Source: Nitrospira sp.
GTDB taxonomy: Bacteria > Nitrospirota > Nitrospiria > Nitrospirales > Nitrospiraceae
DNA: 64,000 bases
Direction: 5' to 3'
Assembly: GCA_030123565.1 (NCBI GenBank)
Contig: CP126122.1
Coordinates: forward strand, 3,300,800 to 3,364,799
This document shows positions 60,828-64,000 of the stretch, piece by piece. The notes beneath the pieces were generated by a model. The model was not told the DNA's origin and did not search any database. It worked only from the letters and a program-made list of their open reading frames with translations. Every line of letters starts with the position of its first letter. Position 1 is the stretch's first letter. A program made the position numbers and the translations under genes.

Positions 60828-60946
60828 GGCTTGAGCGAGCGGATGTAGGCCAAGCGCGCGGCGACCTGCTCATCGTTATACGTCCCGAATCCCGTCATGG
60901 CCGTGCCGGCCCTCCCCTCCATGATGATCTTGCGCGCCTCCGTCAC
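60824..60946 (-). pseudogene. Cytochrome c C-terminal tail without heme motif
   Basis: A 40-codon frame starting at GTG with AGGAG overlapping the start. It reads as the last third of a class I cytochrome c: ARKIIMEGRAGTAMTGFGTY carries the axial Met, and DEQVAARLAYIRSL the final helix. The CxxCH part is missing. It begins five bases after the cytochrome b-c stop and its own stop overlaps trxC, so it may survive as a translational linker. Most likely the remnant of a deleted cytochrome gene. Confidence 0.7.
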
Positions 60947-60950
60947 TCCT

Positions 60951-62276
60951 CTACGTCGCTCGTTTCAAACTCAACATGTAACTCGCCAAGTCGTCGAGTT
61001 GTTGGTCGGTGAGGGGAAATTTCGGCATGAACGAGCCAGGTGATGTGGCTTGGGGATCGCGGAAGTGCTTGAGGTGCCAGGCGCGATCCGGCCTTGCATC
61101 TCCGATCGTGGAGAGGTCGGGCGCCACGGCTCCGCCTTCGCCATGGATGCGGTGGCAGCCGGCACAGCCGAATCGAGCATAGACCGCCTTGCCCCGCGCC
61201 ACAGCCGGATCGGTCCTCGGCACGGCGTAGAGGTTCTTGATCGAGATCCCCAACAGCCCGAATACGACCAACAAAAACAGCAGGCCGCTGCCCAGAGCGA
61301 CCGGCCGCCGGATGGGATTCCGTACCTGGTTGCGGTCGATGAAGGGCCAGCACAACATGATGAGGACAATCAAGAGCGGCAGGATCCAGGTCGCCAGTGG
61401 TTCGAACGGACCGTGCACGTACTTGAGCAGTTCGTAGTAGAAGAGAAAGTACCATTCGGGAACCGGCACGAAGCTGGTATCGGAGGGATCGGCCCTATCC
61501 GTCAGGGGCAACGGAATCGCGAACGCCAATGTCGCCACCACGAGAAACACCCCGGCGATGACGACTGCGTCCATGTAGACCTGCCGCGGCGCGAAGGTTT
61601 CACTGCTGAGGGAGGCCCGGTCGTCGGTCCAGGGACCGGCCGGACCGACGCGTCGCAAAATGAACAGGTGCAGCGCAATACCTCCGATGAGGATCGCCGG
61701 GAGGAACAGGACATGGATCGCGAAGAACCGCGAGAGGGTCAACGCACCGAGCGTCTCTCCTCCCCGCAGCACCCGCGAGAACAGATCTCCCACCAGCGGC
61801 ACAGTCCCGACCATGTTGATCCCGACCTGCGTCGCCCAATAGGCAGTTTGATCCCAGGGCAGCAGGTAGCCGGTGAAGGCGAAGGTCATCACGATCAAGA
61901 ACAGCACCACGCCCACCATCCACATCACTTCACGCGGCGATTTGTAGGCTCCGTACAGAAACGTCTGGAGCATGTGCAGGCCGATCGCCACCACCATCGC
62001 CGAGGCGCCCCAATGGTGGAGCCCCCGCACGAACCATCCGAAGGTGATCTCGGTTTCAATGAAGCGGACGCTGTCGTACGCGTGGTCCGGCGTCGGGGCA
62101 TAGTAGATCGCGAGGAACATGCCGCTGGCCGCTTGCAAGACGAACAGGAAGAGGGTCGCGGAGCCGAAGACGTAGATCCAGCTGGCCCCACCGGGGATCG
62201 GTTCATCAAGCAACGTGCGCTGAACCGATTTAAGATTCAGGCGGCTGTCGAGCCAGGCATAAATTTGTGACGCCAT
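60951..62276 (-). CDS. Cytochrome b (bc complex) with fused C-terminal cytochrome c domain
   Basis: A 441-residue protein. The b6-like N-terminal half has heme-binding His pairs in GLHHWGASAMVVAIGLHML and SRFFAIHVLFLPAILIGGIA. The quinol-site PEWYF motif is in FVPVPEWYFLFYYELLKY. The subunit-IV-like part ends near 355 and is followed by a fused heme c domain with RFGCAGCHRIHGEGG and axial-Met candidate GSFMPKFPLTD. Such b-c fusions occur in some Nitrospirota and deltaproteobacterial bc complexes. It follows the Rieske gene and completes a quinol-cytochrome reductase. Confidence 0.93.
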   Translation of the reverse strand: MASQIYAWLDSRLNLKSVQRTLLDEPIPGGASWIYVFGSATLFLFVLQAASGMFLAIYYAPTPDHAYDSVRFIETEITFGWFVRGLHHWGASAMVVAIGLHMLQTFLYGAYKSPREVMWMVGVVLFLIVMTFAFTGYLLPWDQTAYWATQVGINMVGTVPLVGDLFSRVLRGGETLGALTLSRFFAIHVLFLPAILIGGIALHLFILRRVGPAGPWTDDRASLSSETFAPRQVYMDAVVIAGVFLVVATLAFAIPLPLTDRADPSDTSFVPVPEWYFLFYYELLKYVHGPFEPLATWILPLLIVLIMLCWPFIDRNQVRNPIRRPVALGSGLLFLLVVFGLLGISIKNLYAVPRTDPAVARGKAVYARFGCAGCHRIHGEGGAVAPDLSTIGDARPDRAWHLKHFRDPQATSPGSFMPKFPLTDQQLDDLASYMLSLKRAT

Positions 62277-62365
62277 ATTCCTCGTTAGGCGTGAGCCGTG
62301 AAGCGTAAGGAGAAATTCTTTTCTCTTATTGCGCCTCACCCCTCACGCTTGACGCCTTACGTGGA

Positions 62366-62917
62366 TTATCGTTCCACACTCTGCGGCAGCCCCGACTTGA
62401 ACTCCTTGTACAGGACGAGGAGCCGTCCGTTTTCCACCTTGGCGGGAAGCAGGTCGAGCGGGCGCGGAGCAGGGCCGCCCAATACCCGGCCATCTACGTC
62501 GTAAGAACTGCCGTGACAGGGGCAGAGAAATTTCTTCTCTGCGTCGTCCCAGCGATATCCGCAACCGAGATGCGTGCAGATTGGAGAAAAGACCTTCACG
62601 TCGTCCTGCGGTTGCTTGACCGCCCAGACCGCCTTTTGCGCTTTGGTTTCCATCCACCCGTCGCGAATGGTCGTCACATGGTCCAGTTGTGTGGGGTGCC
62701 CCGGGGACAACTCGTCCACGGCACCGACATCCACCCAATCGCGGCGGCGACGGACGAAGGCAGGTGAAATCAGCGAACCGATCAAGGGAACGGCGAGCCC
62801 GATCCCGACGAACGCTGCCGCCGCGGCAGTGACCCAATGGAAAAAGGTCCTGCGCGACCCCACCGGAGTCGAGAACCCGCCTGTCGGTTGCTGCTCAAAC
62901 TGTTCCTGCCGGCTCAC
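62366..62917 (-). CDS. Rieske iron-sulfur protein
   Basis: A 183-residue Rieske protein. An N-terminal anchor of Tat type (SRRTFFHWVTAAAAAFVGIG) is followed by the two cluster boxes: FSPICTHLGCGYRW (box 1) and FLCPCHGSSYDVDGRVLGG (box 2), each with Cys and His ligands. It transfers electrons from quinol to the cytochrome c domain of the bc complex. It lies 89 bases upstream of the cytochrome b-c gene. Confidence 0.95.
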   Translation of the reverse strand: MSRQEQFEQQPTGGFSTPVGSRRTFFHWVTAAAAAFVGIGLAVPLIGSLISPAFVRRRRDWVDVGAVDELSPGHPTQLDHVTTIRDGWMETKAQKAVWAVKQPQDDVKVFSPICTHLGCGYRWDDAEKKFLCPCHGSSYDVDGRVLGGPAPRPLDLLPAKVENGRLLVLYKEFKSGLPQSVER

Positions 62918-62955
62918 GAACGGTTCCCATCGGATATTCGGTCATACGTAACCAA

Positions 62956-63174
62956 CTAGGGTTTCTTCCCGGAACCGACGGGACAGGTATTGATGCCGAA
63001 CAGACTCCAGGCCGGGCAGAACCCAATGGCACCGGTGACCAGAGCGATGGTTCCGATAACCAGCGCGATCCCCGTTCCGATCGGTGGAAGTCCCGCAAAT
63101 GCGCCGATTCCGATCAATAGAATGCCGAGCACGATCCGGATCGGCCGCTCGATTCCACCTACGTTGCATGTCAT
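62956..63174 (-). CDS. DUF2892 inner-membrane protein (YgaP tail-like)
   Basis: A 72-residue protein typical of the DUF2892 family: CNVGGIERPIRIVLGILLIG, then a second membrane segment and the C-terminal FCPAWSLFGINTCPVG. Such proteins are often linked to rhodanese-type sulfur enzymes (YgaP). AAGGAGGTGCCGTC precedes the ATG. Its position upstream of the Rieske gene and beside sulfur genes fits that association. Confidence 0.9.
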   Translation of the reverse strand: MTCNVGGIERPIRIVLGILLIGIGAFAGLPPIGTGIALVIGTIALVTGAIGFCPAWSLFGINTCPVGSGKKP

Positions 63175-63299
63175 GACGGCACCTCCTTGTTGCGCTGAAG
63201 CTATCAGACATCAGCTTTCAGCCATCAGCATCCTCACTCCCTCCTCAATCCGTACGAGTCAGGGTCATGGAAAAGGATTCTTTCTAATTAGGCTGATCG

Positions 63300-63770
63300 C
63301 TATTTGCTCACTCCAAATCGATACAGATCGTGACAGGTCGTGCAGCGCGCCGTCATGCTCGACAGGCGATTGAGGATCTGAACCGAGGATTCACCCTGCG
63401 CGATTCCGTCGGCCAAATGGTCCATGTCCTTGTGGATCGACATCCCCATTTGCTTAAAGGCCAAGGGGAGTTTCATCATGATCGCGGGATTGACGTCCGC
63501 CGCCATCTGCATTCCGGCTGCGCGGGCCGCGCCTTCCGCCGTCTTGAGGTTGTGATCCGGACTCCCCAGCACCGTGACGACACCGTGCACTGCCTTGAGC
63601 AATTGGCGCATCTCCGCCAAGATCGCGTCCCGTTCTGCCGGCGCCAGGACGATCTCTGTGCGTCCATCAGTGCCGGGCCTGATGTTGCCTTGGACAAACA
63701 GACCGATGATGGCGGCCAGAGTGACCATCCAAAGCGCCAACGCCACTACACCAAGCACTCGCCAATTCAT
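63300..63770 (-). CDS. Cytochrome c' (class II)-like protein
   Basis: A 156-residue protein: one N-terminal membrane anchor (VVALALWMVTLAAIIGLFVQ), then a helical bundle and a single C-terminal heme motif TARCTTCHDLYRFGV. A heme near the C-terminus of a four-helix bundle is the class II layout, as in cytochrome c'. Such proteins bind NO or act as electron carriers. A GTG five codons upstream is an alternative start. Its neighbour downstream is DUF2892. Confidence 0.83.
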   Translation of the reverse strand: MNWRVLGVVALALWMVTLAAIIGLFVQGNIRPGTDGRTEIVLAPAERDAILAEMRQLLKAVHGVVTVLGSPDHNLKTAEGAARAAGMQMAADVNPAIMMKLPLAFKQMGMSIHKDMDHLADGIAQGESSVQILNRLSSMTARCTTCHDLYRFGVSK

Positions 63771-63882
63771 ATGACGATTCACTCCCACTCTCTTGATCGG
63801 GAAACTGCGCTGAGGGCGAAGCGGGGAAATGGGCGCCGGCCCTGGAGGTTCACCCCCGCGACAGCCGGCGCCCATTCAAACA

Positions 63883-64000
63883 CTAACCGGCCTTTCGGAT
63901 GTCGATGATTTTGCCTTCTTCGTTCAATTCCACCGTAATCCCCATACCCTCTTCGATGACCGACAACTTGCTCCGTCCGGTCTGCACGTCGAACGTCTTC
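63883..64000 (-). CDS. C-terminal end of an unidentified protein
   Basis: The last 39 codons of a minus-strand gene that begins beyond the window. The visible part, TFDVQTGRSKLSVIEEGMG and VELNEEGKIIDIRKAG, is a beta-rich tail with no recognisable motif. It ends at a TAG 113 bases before the cytochrome c' gene and may be co-transcribed with it. Confidence 0.6.
   Translation of the reverse strand, partial: KTFDVQTGRSKLSVIEEGMGITVELNEEGKIIDIRKAG

Noticed and set aside
55379-63174. Nitrite oxidoreductase or other large nitrogen-cycle enzyme in the cytochrome-rich part
   Set aside because: No large molybdopterin alpha subunit, no four-cluster iron-sulfur beta subunit and no copper nitrite reductase pattern is present; the molybdoenzymes here belong to the sulfite oxidase family.

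Overview
The window is a GC-rich bacterial chromosome segment that looks like Nitrospirota, most probably a Nitrospira-type nitrite oxidiser or close relative. The reasons are the density of periplasmic c-type cytochromes and cupredoxins, a cytochrome b whose C-terminus carries a fused heme-c domain next to a Rieske protein, and palindromic intergenic repeats of a kind I associate with Nitrospira genomes. No rRNA, tRNA, CRISPR array or intact transposase was seen. The taxonomic call is inference.

Layout. 1-16 kb is a patchwork of small conserved genes (CBS protein, two tandem YjdF-like membrane proteins, cytochrome c, a cupredoxin behind a sigma-54-like promoter, CapA-like phosphoesterase, sugar nucleotidyltransferase, VOC and PEBP proteins, phosphoribosyltransferase, PolX) mixed with decaying genes: a SufB/D tail, a truncated polysaccharide deacetylase, a frameshifted Slp lipoprotein, and a cyclic-2,3-diphosphoglycerate-synthetase-like gene with two in-frame TGA codons and two frameshifts. 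16.3-22.4 kb (+) holds an acyl/acetyl-CoA synthetase, then E1-alpha, E1-beta and E2 of a 2-oxoacid dehydrogenase, an acyl carrier protein and a nucleotidyltransferase, the last four with ATGA-type overlaps or short gaps. 23-32 kb (+) is a stress and redox run (Hsp20, PRTase, zinc protein, cupredoxin, Usp, cytochrome c, thioredoxin-CcdA fusion, GNAT/ADP-forming acetyl-CoA synthetase fusion, methyltransferase), followed by a response regulator.

33.3-37.6 kb has SoxC and SoxD (+) facing a minus-strand group of tetraheme and diheme cytochromes, a b-type membrane protein and a hemerythrin. 38-51 kb is a metal-resistance island: CopA, a tethered cupredoxin, CopZ, an ECF sigma factor with a Cys-rich tail, an AhpD-like protein, a MerR with the three Hg-type cysteines, two MerR-type promoters with 20-bp spacers, a 28-codon mini-gene with its own terminator, a CusA fragment and a complete CusCBA system. 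A 181-bp terminal-inverted-repeat element lies between CopZ and the sigma factor.

51-64 kb (-) is an electron-transfer and sulfur module: cytochromes, three secreted cupredoxin-like proteins, a PAS-LuxR regulator, DsrE-like, sulfite-oxidase-like, OsmC, TsdA-like, TrxC, Rieske and cytochrome b-c. A plausible reading is that thiosulfate and sulfite oxidation deliver electrons to the small cytochromes and cupredoxins in the same periplasm, while the Rieske/cytochrome b complex links the quinone pool to them. In this module a palindromic repeat sits exactly between the sulfite-oxidase gene and its cytochrome partner, supplying the stop of one and the start and N-terminus of the other.
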